A stretch of 32,140 nucleotides of DNA from Gp6-AA40 sp036742665 (GTDB lineage: Bacteria; Acidobacteriota; Vicinamibacteria; Vicinamibacterales; UBA2999): assembly GCA_036742665.1 (NCBI GenBank), contig DAINQP010000037.1:1-32140 (forward strand), given 5' to 3'. Below are positions 8,006 to 15,321 of the stretch, in pieces. The translations under genes were made by a program, and so were the position numbers. Each line of letters opens with the position of its first letter. The stretch's first letter is position 1. Below the pieces are notes generated by a model that was given only the letters and a program-made list of their open reading frames with translations, was not told the origin of the DNA and made no database searches.

Positions 8006-8970
8006 GCGTCGATTTCCTCGCGGACGCGCGGATCGGCGACAGCGAGCAGGAGATCACCGAGCAACGTGCCGAACGCGAGAAAGCCTGCGCCCGCGGCCGC
8101 GCATGCGGACACGAGATAAATGTCACGCGCGCGAAGCGCCTCGTACATCAGTCGCCCGATACCTGGCCAGGCAGTCACGAACTCGACGATGAAGGATCCG
8201 GAGAGCAGCGATCCGATCACGAGGCCGTAGACCCCGCAAATTGGACGGATCGACACCGGCCACGCGTGACGCCAGACGATCTGGCGTCTGGACACACCGC
8301 GCGCGATCGCTGCGAGGAGAAACGGCTGGCGCACGGCTTCCGACATCGACTGCGACTGCAGACGCTCGAACGCTGCGGCAACCGGCAGTGCCAGCGCGAG
8401 TGTGGGCAGCACGAGGTGCCAGGCGACGTCGATCATCGACGTCGCCCATGACGCATCGACGGTTCCCGCTGACAGCATCCCACCCGTGGGCAGCCACCGC
8501 GTTCGCGCTGCGACGAACACCAGCATCAGCGACATGAGCAGTGGCGGTACCGAGATGAACATGACCGACAGGCCACGCACCAGTCCCGACGGCCATCCCG
8601 TGCGGCGGGTACCGGTGAAGATGCCGAGCCCAATCCCGACCAGCGTCGACACGATCAACGCGGAGGCGGCGAGCACCGCGGTATTGCCGGCTGCCTTCAC
8701 CACAAGCGGGCCGACGGGACGGTTATAAAGAAAGGAATCTCCGAAATCGAGGCGAGCCGCCCGTGACAGCCAGCTTCCCCACTGGACAACCGGACTGCGA
8801 TCGAGGCCGAAGCGCGTGCGTGCCGTCGCGACTTCCCCCGGCGACGAGAAGGGGCCGAGCTGCGACGTCATATCACCGGGAGCGAGGCGGGTCAGAAACA
8901 GCGCAGCGGACGACGTACACAACAGCAGGACGAACGCGAACGCGAGACGGCGAATCAGGAAGCGCGCCAT
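8002..8970 (-). CDS. ABC transporter permease, peptide type (DppB/OppB family)
   Basis: The 322-residue permease is the partner of the DppC-like subunit. It begins with MARFLIRRLAFAFVLLL, a typical DppB/OppB first helix, followed by an external segment with RLDFGDSF (family motif D-hG-S) and five further helices. The EAA coupling loop is seen as FLLAAIARGVSRRQIVWRHA. It starts 13 bases after the binding-protein gene ends and overlaps the next permease by four bases. The usual OppB first-loop motif LAPGDM is present. The transported solute is probably a short peptide, but the peptide/nickel family also carries oligosaccharides and metals. Confidence 0.9.
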   Translation of the reverse strand: MARFLIRRLAFAFVLLLCTSSAALFLTRLAPGDMTSQLGPFSSPGEVATARTRFGLDRSPVVQWGSWLSRAARLDFGDSFLYNRPVGPLVVKAAGNTAVLAASALIVSTLVGIGLGIFTGTRRTGWPSGLVRGLSVMFISVPPLLMSLMLVFVAARTRWLPTGGMLSAGTVDASWATSMIDVAWHLVLPTLALALPVAAAFERLQSQSMSEAVRQPFLLAAIARGVSRRQIVWRHAWPVSIRPICGVYGLVIGSLLSGSFIVEFVTAWPGIGRLMYEALRARDIYLVSACAAAGAGFLAFGTLLGDLLLAVADPRVREEIDA

Positions 8971-8983
8971 CGAGGCTGTGGCG

Positions 8984-10726
8984 TCAGGGCCCTGCGACGC
9001 TGAGTGAGTCGGCGTTCCACAAGATAGGCGGTCGCATCACCGATGGCACTACACCCATTGTGCGTTTGCTGTGGGCAAAGTACAAGCGCGGAGCCACGAA
9101 GTACAACACCGGCACATTCTCGGCCAGGATGCGCTGGGCGTCGTTGAACAGATCACGCCGTCGTTCGGGATCGAGCGTCGCCGCCTGCTCGCGCATGACA
9201 GTGTCGATCCGCGTTTCCCAGTCAGTGGCCGGCGTCTTCTGCGACATGTGCCAGAAGTGCGTCGAGCCGGAGCTGAGCCAGAAGTCCATGTTGTTGGCCG
9301 GATCGAGATTGCTGAAGTATGGCCGCATATAGACGGCCTCGTACTGACACGCGAGCAACCGCTCGATCATCGTCGGATATTCCAGTGGCGCGGCGTCGAA
9401 AGCCACACCGATCGTGGCCGCCTGCTCGCGAAGGACGGTAACCCCGCGCTCGTAGCTGGAGTTGCCGCGTTGGGTCATCACCGTGAATCGTGCCTCGATA
9501 CCGTCGGTGGTTTCGACGACACCGTTCCCGTTGCGATCTTCGAGGCCGATGCTCTTCAGCAGTTCGCGCGCGCGACTCACGTCGTGCGGATAGCGCGGGA
9601 CATTTGGTGAGAACCAGGGCTTGTTCCCCGGTGTGATCGGTCCCCACACCGGAACCGCTTCACCAAGGAACACCGTCTGCGCGAACTCTTCTCGATCGAC
9701 CGCGTGCGAGAGCGCCTGACGGAACTCGCGCTTCTGCACGAATGTCTGCCGGCGATCGCCCTTCTTGATCTCCGGATTCATGCAGAACCAGAGCGCGTCG
9801 GCATCGGGGCCGACACCACCCTCGATTAACGTCAGCTTGCCTTCCTCTTCCGCCCGGCGGACGGGCACGTAATCGTCGGGGCGCAGCTCGCTTTGGGTGA
9901 GATCGGTCGTGCCCGCCTGCAGTGCAAGCAATTCGGCGTTCTGCTCGGGAATGAACTGCAGCACGAGGCGATCGAGGTACGGCAGCTTCTGACCGTCACC
10001 GCCGGTGCGCCAGTAGGTGGGATTGCGATCGAAGACGAGGCGCTCTCCCGGCTTGAACTCGCGCAGCACAAATGGTCCGGTGCTGACGATCTCGGCGGGG
10101 GGCGTCGCGGTGTTCCAGGCCTGTGGGAATGTGCCGGCCTTGTAGGCGCTCTCGAGTTTGTGCTTCGGCAGAATCGGGAAGGTGTCAAGAAGCGAGATCC
10201 CCGCTCCCGACGCTTGCGCGAAGGTCAGGACGACCGTCGAGGCATCCGGCGCGGTGGCCTTCATCGGCTTCCCGCCAGGCATCACACTGCTCGCCACCAC
10301 GCTCTTCACGTTCGAGTCGTACATCGCCTGCAGCGTGAAGAGCACGTCGGCGGATGTGAACGGTGTGCCGTCGGACCAGGTGACCCCCTGGCGCAGGTGC
10401 AGCGTGTGGGTGAGGCCGTCGGCACTCGACTCCCACTTTTCGGCCAGCCACGGCTCGAGCTCGAAGGTTGACCGGTTCACCCGGACGAGCGACCCCTGCG
10501 TCAACATGGCGAACATGTCGCTAGGTTGATCGCCCGCCATCAGGCGATTGAAGCTCCTGGGCACTCCTCTCGCCGAGGCGACCAGTTGTCCGCCGCGCCT
10601 CGGTTTGCCGGACGCGGTGCTGGCCGCGGAATCCGGCGACGGGCAGCCGCGCATCAGCAGGCCGACGACGGCCAGGACCGAGATTGTGACGAGGACGCCG
10701 GTAAAGCGCGGGGAAAGCCGGGTCAT
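8984..10726 (-). CDS. Extracellular solute-binding protein, SBP family 5 (peptide/nickel type)
   Basis: The 580-residue protein captures substrate outside the membrane for the two downstream permeases. Family-5 features include GGQLVASARGVPRSFNRL near the mature N-terminus, LAEKWESSADGLTHTLHLR followed by VTWSDGTPFTSADV (strongly conserved in DppA/OppA), STGPFVLREFKPGERL with NPTYWR, and FRQALSHAVDREEF. ATG 10726 is preferred over an upstream in-frame start because it gives a hydrophobic leader (residues 9-24). A Cys at 28 follows LLMRG, a poor lipobox with Arg at -2, so lipidation is doubtful and it may remain membrane-anchored. Length is somewhat above the ~530 residues usual for the family. 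It heads the operon that ends with the aldolase and aminotransferase. Confidence 0.9.
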   Translation of the reverse strand: MTRLSPRFTGVLVTISVLAVVGLLMRGCPSPDSAASTASGKPRRGGQLVASARGVPRSFNRLMAGDQPSDMFAMLTQGSLVRVNRSTFELEPWLAEKWESSADGLTHTLHLRQGVTWSDGTPFTSADVLFTLQAMYDSNVKSVVASSVMPGGKPMKATAPDASTVVLTFAQASGAGISLLDTFPILPKHKLESAYKAGTFPQAWNTATPPAEIVSTGPFVLREFKPGERLVFDRNPTYWRTGGDGQKLPYLDRLVLQFIPEQNAELLALQAGTTDLTQSELRPDDYVPVRRAEEEGKLTLIEGGVGPDADALWFCMNPEIKKGDRRQTFVQKREFRQALSHAVDREEFAQTVFLGEAVPVWGPITPGNKPWFSPNVPRYPHDVSRARELLKSIGLEDRNGNGVVETTDGIEARFTVMTQRGNSSYERGVTVLREQAATIGVAFDAAPLEYPTMIERLLACQYEAVYMRPYFSNLDPANNMDFWLSSGSTHFWHMSQKTPATDWETRIDTVMREQAATLDPERRRDLFNDAQRILAENVPVLYFVAPRLYFAHSKRTMGVVPSVMRPPILWNADSLSVAGP

Positions 10727-10770
10727 TTCCAGCCACCCCGGCCAACTTCTTGGCCGATGAAAATCACCGT

Positions 10771-10804
10771 GCAAATTTCAACACATTCAGTTCGCAAATT
10801 TTGC
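10771..10804. promoter_or_regulatory. AT-rich direct repeat, possible operator or promoter region
   Basis: The octamer GCAAATTT occurs at 10771-10778 and again at 10794-10801, 23 bases apart, and the second copy extends to GCAAATTTTGC, a near-palindrome. The stretch is distinctly AT-rich for this window and lies 45-78 bases upstream of the binding-protein start, in the divergent intergenic region (10727-10989). Placement and spacing (about two helical turns) suit a regulator site for the transporter operon. No protein is known to bind it. Confidence 0.3.
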
Positions 10805-10946
10805 GTGCATCGCGCGTGGCTCGCCGTACGGCCAAGCGACTGTCCCCGGTGTCGTATCGGCCGAGCTCGGCTGAACCGGTAATCGTGCGCTCGAAGTCTA
10901 GCGCGATCAGCGAGTTGAGAGCAGGTATACAGCCAGCCTCCCTAGT

Positions 10947-10962
10947 TGGCACTGCGCCCGCA
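10947..10962 (+). promoter_or_regulatory. Possible sigma-54 (-24/-12) promoter
   Basis: TGGCACTGCGCCCGCA matches the sigma-54 pattern TGGCAC-N5-TTGC in the invariant GG (10948-10949) and GC (10960-10961) and their ten-base separation, and has the full TGGCAC -24 element; the -12 element has CC instead of TT. Transcription would begin near 10973, giving a short leader before the ribosome-binding site (10980-10985) of the helix-turn-helix gene. A sigma-54 activator is encoded 4.3 kb downstream. Low certainty because such a pattern arises by chance. Confidence 0.35.
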
Positions 10963-10989
10963 ATAGGCGAGACACACACAAGGAGTTTT

Positions 10990-11256
10990 ATGGCGGCATC
11001 ACTTCCCACGGAATCGGGACAGAACGCGCCTCGTCTCGGACGCAGCGTATCGATCGATCAGGCGGCGCAGTTACTTCACGTGTCCCGTCGCACTATTTAC
11101 AACCGGATTCGCGATGGCCGCCTGGCGACCATCCGCACGCTGGGCGGCTCACAGCGGGTGCTGCTCGAATCGCTCAACGAGCTCGGCGCCTCGTCTCAAT
11201 TCCTGTCTTCCCCCATGCAGTCTTCGTTCACCGTTCGACCGGTCGCCGGCAACTAG
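10990..11256 (+). CDS. Small helix-turn-helix (excisionase/MerR-like) DNA-binding protein
   Basis: The 88-residue protein has one recognisable domain, about residues 17-60: SVSIDQAAQLLHVSRRTIYN followed by RIRDGRLATIRTLGGSQRVL. This is the HTH_17/excisionase layout (helix, turn, recognition helix, then a short wing with a Gly-Arg). The C-terminal ~25 residues (SSQFLSSPMQSSFTVRPVAGN region) are low complexity. ATG 10990 was chosen because AAGGAG lies at 10980-10985, just upstream; an in-frame start far upstream would add 80 residues of non-domain sequence. It sits 27 bases before the S8 protease gene on the same strand, so it is probably its co-transcribed regulator. Nothing around it points to an integrase, so a recombination role is unlikely. 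Confidence 0.75.
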   Translation: MAASLPTESGQNAPRLGRSVSIDQAAQLLHVSRRTIYNRIRDGRLATIRTLGGSQRVLLESLNELGASSQFLSSPMQSSFTVRPVAGN

Positions 11257-11283
11257 GCATCGTTTCAGTCTGCGGGGGAAACC

Positions 11284-13107
11284 ATGACCACTGTCTCACG
11301 CCCACTCGCATTGCGCATCGTTCGTCTGACGCTGTCGTGCCTTGTTCTGTCAGGCCAGGTGCTCGCGCTCGCCGCGAGTGCGGATGCGCAGTCACGCCAC
11401 GCCCAGGTGTCACGAGATCTGGAGTTGCTGCTGCAGGCGGGAGACACCGAAGCCACGAGCGTAATCATCACGGGATCCGCTGAGCGAGTTGCACGCATTG
11501 CGGCGCGTCACGGACTGCGCGTCACGAAGCGACTCGAGACAGGCGCGGTACTCGAGGTGCCGGCGGGCATACTGGACGCGGTGGCCAACGACAGCGAGGT
11601 CGATACACTTTCGAGCAATCACCTCGTTGAAGCGCACATGGCGGTGACAAACCAGACCATTGGTGCGGACTTGGCGCAGCAGGGCGGCTGGGCGCCTGGC
11701 GTCGGTCCGCTCACTGGTGCTGGGATGGGCGTGGCGGTGATCGACTCCGGCGTTGCGCCGATGCCTGAGCTACGCGGGCGGATCATCGCGAGCAAGGACT
11801 TCGTCGACGACCGCGGTCTAGGCCTGGATCAGCATGGTCACGGCACGCACGTGGCCGGCATCATCGCCGCGTCTGGCGCGAATCGCTTCGACGAGACACG
11901 CGGCGTGGCGCCGAGTGCGAACATCATCAGCCTCAAGGTGCTCGACGCGCAAGGTAAGGGCCTGGCGGCCACTGTCATTGAGGCGATTGACTGGGCGGTG
12001 AAGAACCGCGCGCGCTACAACATCCGCGTCATCAATCTGTCGCTCGGCGGGGCGGTGACGCAAAGCTATCGTGACGATCCAATCTGTCAGGCCGTCGAGC
12101 GTGCCTATCGCGCTGGCATCGTCGTCGTGGCGTCGGCGGGCAACTTCGGCAAGACGACGGATGGCAAGGCGATCTACGGCGGGATCACGACACCGGGAAT
12201 CTCACCGTTCGCGATCACGGTGGGCGCGCTGAATACGAAGGGCACGCCGTGGCGTTCGGACGACGAGATTGCGAGCTACAGCTCGAAGGGGCCGACACTC
12301 TTCGATCGCCTGATCAAGCCAGATCTCGCAGCACCTGGTAGCAAGATTCTGAGCCTCAGCGCCCCGGGATCAACATTGGTCCGTGAGCATCCTGAACTGG
12401 TCATCGGCTCCGGACGTGAAGCGAGACTACAACTTTCCGGTACCAGCATGGCAGCCGCGGTTGTATCGGGCACTGTCAGCCTTCTCCTCGATCTTCACAG
12501 CAGTTTGACCCCGCTACCTGTTCGCATGGTGCTCCAGTATTCAGCGGAATTTTCGGGTGCCGGAATTCTTGCGAGTGGAACGGGAAACCTTAACGTCCTA
12601 GCGGCGCTGTCCATGCCAGACCCGGCCAGGGCCCCGTCCATCGCTGGCGAGACACAACGGCCGTCACAACTAGCCTTTGCCACCAAATCAAATCTACTGA
12701 CCGGAAGCGATCGCACCTCCGCTGAGGCAATTCTGTGGGGCAACGCCGAGACCAACGCGATTCTGTGGGGCAACGCAGCGGCTAACGCAATTTTGTGGGG
12801 CAACGCAGACGCGATTCTCTGGGGCAACGCGGATGCGATTTTGTGGGGCAATGCAGGGGCGATCTTGTGGGGTAATGCCGAAGCTATCCTCTGGGGTAAT
12901 GCGAACGCAATCCTATGGGGAAATGCGAACGCCATTTTGTGGGGCAATTCAAACGCCATCCTTTGGGGGAATTCAAACGCGATTCTCTGGGGCAACGCCA
13001 ACGCCATCCTTTGGGGCAATGCAATTCTCTGGGGAAACGCAATTCTCTGGGGCAACGCTGACGCCATTCTCTGGGGAAACTCCGATGTATTCTCAGACGG
13101 AGAATAA
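11284..13107 (+). CDS. Secreted S8 (subtilisin-family) serine protease with C-terminal AILWGN repeat tail
   Basis: The 607-residue protein has a Sec signal peptide (hydrophobic ~10-31, likely cut after ADAQ at ~36), an I9-like prodomain (~40-118: SVIITGSAERVARIAARHGL), and a subtilase domain. The triad is Asp154 (GVAVIDSGVAP), His186 (HGHGTHVAGIIA) and Ser388 (LSGTSMAAAVVSG), with oxyanion Asn287 (ASAGNFG). The usual Pro after GTSMA-x is Ala. After a ~40-residue linker, residues 482-599 hold 15 copies of AILWGN, and the protein ends SDVFSDGE. A GGGGGAA ribosome-binding site precedes ATG 11284. Neighbours are a helix-turn-helix gene upstream and an HD-GYP gene downstream. The tail may form a beta-structure, an anchor, or a store of peptides; its function is unknown. 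Confidence 0.93.
   Translation: MTTVSRPLALRIVRLTLSCLVLSGQVLALAASADAQSRHAQVSRDLELLLQAGDTEATSVIITGSAERVARIAARHGLRVTKRLETGAVLEVPAGILDAVANDSEVDTLSSNHLVEAHMAVTNQTIGADLAQQGGWAPGVGPLTGAGMGVAVIDSGVAPMPELRGRIIASKDFVDDRGLGLDQHGHGTHVAGIIAASGANRFDETRGVAPSANIISLKVLDAQGKGLAATVIEAIDWAVKNRARYNIRVINLSLGGAVTQSYRDDPICQAVERAYRAGIVVVASAGNFGKTTDGKAIYGGITTPGISPFAITVGALNTKGTPWRSDDEIASYSSKGPTLFDRLIKPDLAAPGSKILSLSAPGSTLVREHPELVIGSGREARLQLSGTSMAAAVVSGTVSLLLDLHSSLTPLPVRMVLQYSAEFSGAGILASGTGNLNVLAALSMPDPARAPSIAGETQRPSQLAFATKSNLLTGSDRTSAEAILWGNAETNAILWGNAAANAILWGNADAILWGNADAILWGNAGAILWGNAEAILWGNANAILWGNANAILWGNSNAILWGNSNAILWGNANAILWGNAILWGNAILWGNADAILWGNSDVFSDGE
12727..13080 (+). repeat. In-frame array encoding 15 AILWGN units
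   Basis: Fifteen copies of the hexapeptide AILWGN are encoded here. Most are spaced as octapeptides (xxAILWGN, 24 bases, with xx being AD, AN, SN, AG or AE). Copies 1-3 have slightly longer spacers, and copies 13 and 14 follow with no spacer (18-base period). The core is invariant at protein level, but third positions vary: Leu is written CTG, TTG, CTC, CTA and CTT, Ala with all four GCN codons and Gly with all four GGN codons. That pattern fits selection on the peptide rather than recent DNA duplication. Confidence 0.95.
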
Positions 13108-13146
13108 GCGCTAAATGATTGAAATGCAGAGACTTAACGCACTCTC

Positions 13147-13151
13147 AGGAG
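13147..13151 (+). promoter_or_regulatory. Shine-Dalgarno for a nine-codon ORF
   Basis: AGGAG at 13147-13151, extended as AGGAGAGAG, lies seven bases before ATG 13159. It is the best ribosome-binding site between the protease and HD-GYP genes. ATG 13225 of the HD-GYP gene has none. Confidence 0.6.
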
Positions 13152-13158
13152 AGAGATT

Positions 13159-13188
13159 ATGAGCAAACTAATCATTTGGGGCGAATAG
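13159..13188 (+). CDS. Nine-residue ORF MSKLIIWGE, in frame with the HD-GYP gene
   Basis: The ORF reads ATG-AGC-AAA-CTA-ATC-ATT-TGG-GGC-GAA-TAG. Its peptide end, LIIWGE, resembles the ILWGN unit of the protease tail encoded just upstream. It has a well-spaced AGGAG, while the HD-GYP start 36 bases after the TAG has none. The two reading frames are the same, so reading through the amber codon would add 22 residues to the HD-GYP protein. It could be a leader ORF that couples translation, a tiny signalling peptide, or the remains of an original longer N-terminus. No function is known; translation is inferred only from the ribosome-binding site. Confidence 0.45.
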   Translation: MSKLIIWGE

Positions 13189-13224
13189 CCCGATATACCG
13201 TTCGGCAGCTGTGTCTGCCGACCA

Positions 13225-15150
13225 ATGAACAGACACCTTCCGGGCTCCCGATTAGGGCAGCTTTACTTGGGTGCGGTCATCCTAGCCGGGTCGAGCGTTG
13301 CGATGCTCTCTGCAAAGGACGTCTACGCCAGAGACGTCTGGAGCGACTGGCTGGTACTCGCAGTTCTCACCCTCCTAACAGGGTCCTTCACCGTCCGCGT
13401 GCCCGGTCTCATGGCGCGTATCTCCGTCTCGGACGCCTTTGTTTTCGCGTCGGTGCTTGTGTTTGGCCCTCCGGTGGCTACTGTGATCGTCGCTCTGGAT
13501 TCGCTAGTAGCGACGCTCTGGATGCGACCAGAGCATCGATCACTTCTACGTTCGCTTTTCAATGTGACCAGCGTCGCACTGTCGATATGGGTCGCATCTC
13601 ACATCTTCTACCGGCTCGCACAAGCGACGCCTGGGCAAGAACTGGTACTGTCGAGACTTGTCGGCCCGCTTTTTGTTCTGGCCGCTCTTTACTTCCTCAT
13701 CAACAGTTGGCTGATCGCATTCGCCCTCAGCTTCGAAAAAAACGCGAGCGCTGTCCAACTCTGGTGGGATAACTTCCCGTGGCTTAGTCTTAACTACTTC
13801 GGTGGAGTGTCTGTCGCCGCACTCCTCGTTTCGCATACTCGGTCAATCGACATCAACACAATCGGCATCATCCTTCCACTCCTCATAATCACTTACCTCA
13901 CCTACAAAACCTCGCTTGCTCGTTTGGCGGATGCACAGAAGCACGTCGCTCAAGTTAACGATCTGTATCTTTCGACGATCGAAACGCTCGCAATGGCCGT
14001 TGACGCAAAAGATCAGATCACTCACGGGCACATCCGAAGAGTTCAGGTGTACGCGGTAGAACTCGCAAAGAGATTGGGTGTCGACGACGACCGACAACTA
14101 AAGGCGATTGAGGCTGCGGCACTACTTCACGATATGGGCAAACTTGCCATTCCGGAGCACATTCTCAACAAGCCAGGCAAGCTCACAGGAGCCGAATTTG
14201 AGACCATGAAGCGGCACGCCGCGATTGGAGCAGACCTGCTGTCGTCAATTCGCTTCCCCTATCCAGTTGTCCCGATCGTCAGACATCATCACGAGAACTG
14301 GAACGGTAAGGGATATCCCACCGGGATATCGGGTACGGACATTCCACTCGGCGCTCGAATCCTTGCGGTAGTGGACTGCTTCGATGCGCTGAATTCCGAT
14401 CGGCCGTATCGGCCGCGACTTGATCCAGACGACGCATTTACAATCCTGAGAGACAGACGAGGCACGATGTATGACCCATTGGTCGTGGATGTATTCATCG
14501 CAGCGTATCCGCAGATCGCTGGCTTGGCGCAGACCGCCGGCCAACAGGCACGTTCGCTGCTCGATCCGAGCGCGCCAACTGCTGCAACGCCCGCGATAGG
14601 ACCGCTCGAGGAAATTAGAGCATCAGCGGCCGACAACATGGCGTTGAGCGCGGCCCGGCAGGGTGTTCTCGAGGCTAGCAGCACGATCGACGCAATGAAT
14701 ACACTTTCTCAGTGCGTTCGCACGCTGACGCCCTCAACGGTCTGCACGTACTTCCAATACATGCCTGCCGCGGACGAACTTGTTTGCGTTTATGCGGGCA
14801 GCGACGACAACAGAGCGCTGGTAGGCTTGACGATTAAACCAGGCGAGAAAGTTACGGGGTGGGTCGCCGCGAATCGCAAGGCGATCAGCAATTCCGATGC
14901 GACTTTGGACCTTGGAGAAAGCGCGACTCTAGTCAAGCCTCAGCCTAGAAGTACCATCAGCGTACCGGTAACGGTTGGATCTGATGGAGAATTGCACGGT
15001 GTACTGACCGGCTATTCCTCACGAGTGGACCCGTTCAATCATCGGCATGTTTACGCGTTCGAGCGACTAGCCGAAGCCCTTTCGCAGCACTTCGCCAAGG
15101 CTCGACCGACCGCCGGTCGGTTAGTCACCTTCGCTCAACGCCACGGTTAA
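13225..15150 (+). CDS. Membrane HD-GYP-GAF protein (putative cyclic-di-GMP phosphodiesterase)
   Basis: The 641-residue protein has an N-terminal membrane region of about six to eight helices (residues ~10-225), an HD-GYP domain (~250-440) and a C-terminal GAF-like domain (~470-630: STVCTYFQYMPAADELVCVY, GLTIKPGEKVTGWVAANRK). HD-GYP motifs are HGHIRRV, LLHDMGKLAIPEHILNKPG (His302-Asp303) and HHHENWNGKGYP (354-365), where the usual Asp before Gly is Asn. The family hydrolyses cyclic di-GMP. The membrane part may sense an external signal and the GAF a small molecule. ATG 13225 lacks a Shine-Dalgarno, and a nine-codon ORF in the same frame lies just upstream. Base composition (~54% GC) is lower than in flanking regions. 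The enzyme may be active or a degenerate sensor. Confidence 0.88.
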   Translation: MNRHLPGSRLGQLYLGAVILAGSSVAMLSAKDVYARDVWSDWLVLAVLTLLTGSFTVRVPGLMARISVSDAFVFASVLVFGPPVATVIVALDSLVATLWMRPEHRSLLRSLFNVTSVALSIWVASHIFYRLAQATPGQELVLSRLVGPLFVLAALYFLINSWLIAFALSFEKNASAVQLWWDNFPWLSLNYFGGVSVAALLVSHTRSIDINTIGIILPLLIITYLTYKTSLARLADAQKHVAQVNDLYLSTIETLAMAVDAKDQITHGHIRRVQVYAVELAKRLGVDDDRQLKAIEAAALLHDMGKLAIPEHILNKPGKLTGAEFETMKRHAAIGADLLSSIRFPYPVVPIVRHHHENWNGKGYPTGISGTDIPLGARILAVVDCFDALNSDRPYRPRLDPDDAFTILRDRRGTMYDPLVVDVFIAAYPQIAGLAQTAGQQARSLLDPSAPTAATPAIGPLEEIRASAADNMALSAARQGVLEASSTIDAMNTLSQCVRTLTPSTVCTYFQYMPAADELVCVYAGSDDNRALVGLTIKPGEKVTGWVAANRKAISNSDATLDLGESATLVKPQPRSTISVPVTVGSDGELHGVLTGYSSRVDPFNHRHVYAFERLAEALSQHFAKARPTAGRLVTFAQRHG

Positions 15151-15242
15151 CACTCACACCTACAAGTTGACGGCCGACTCCGCGGCAGAACGATAATGAG
15201 CACGCCGTTCATCAGTTGACTGCCATCGCGACATGCTGTCTT

Positions 15243-15252
15243 TTTGGGGCGA
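15243..15252 (+). repeat. Ten-base motif shared by two leader regions
   Basis: TTTGGGGCGA occurs here, 69 bases before the sigma-54 activator start, and at 13175-13184, 40 bases before the HD-GYP start. Here it also lies inside a short ORF (ATG 15233, 22 codons, MLSFWGDLD...) that lacks a ribosome-binding site. It may be a shared binding site or chance. Confidence 0.25.
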
Positions 15253-15309
15253 CCTAGATCTCGAGCATCGGGAACGTCTTGGTCTAATATCCTCGTTCTA
15301 AACGCGGCC

Positions 15310-15317
15310 GGAGGAGG
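15310..15317 (+). promoter_or_regulatory. Shine-Dalgarno fixing the sigma-54 activator start
   Basis: GGAGGAGG at 15310-15317 lies directly before ATG 15322. It decides this start over an in-frame upstream one at 15244, which lacks any such site. Confidence 0.75.
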
Positions 15318-15321
15318 CAGG

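Noticed and set aside
10990..11256. Excisionase of a prophage or integrative element
   Set aside because: The helix-turn-helix resembles excisionases, but there is no integrase, attachment repeat or phage gene nearby; a regulator of the adjacent protease fits better.
12495..13067. Minus-strand frame with repeated ALPQRIAFA-like units
   Set aside because: It is the reverse complement of the AILWGN array and gains its repeats from it; the plus-strand protein has a complete catalytic triad and signal peptide.
12727..13080. Possible CRISPR array or DNA satellite
   Set aside because: Units of 18-24 bases are in frame with the protease, vary at third positions and have no unique spacers.
13119..13772. 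Open frame of 217 codons overlapping the HD-GYP gene start
   Set aside because: It is out of frame with the HD-GYP gene, rich in Arg, Cys and Ser, and shows no domain.
15233..15301. 22-codon ORF starting MLSFWGDLD
   Set aside because: It contains Trp-Gly-Asp like the nine-codon ORF, but has no ribosome-binding site and a different length, so it is noted only through the shared ten-base motif.
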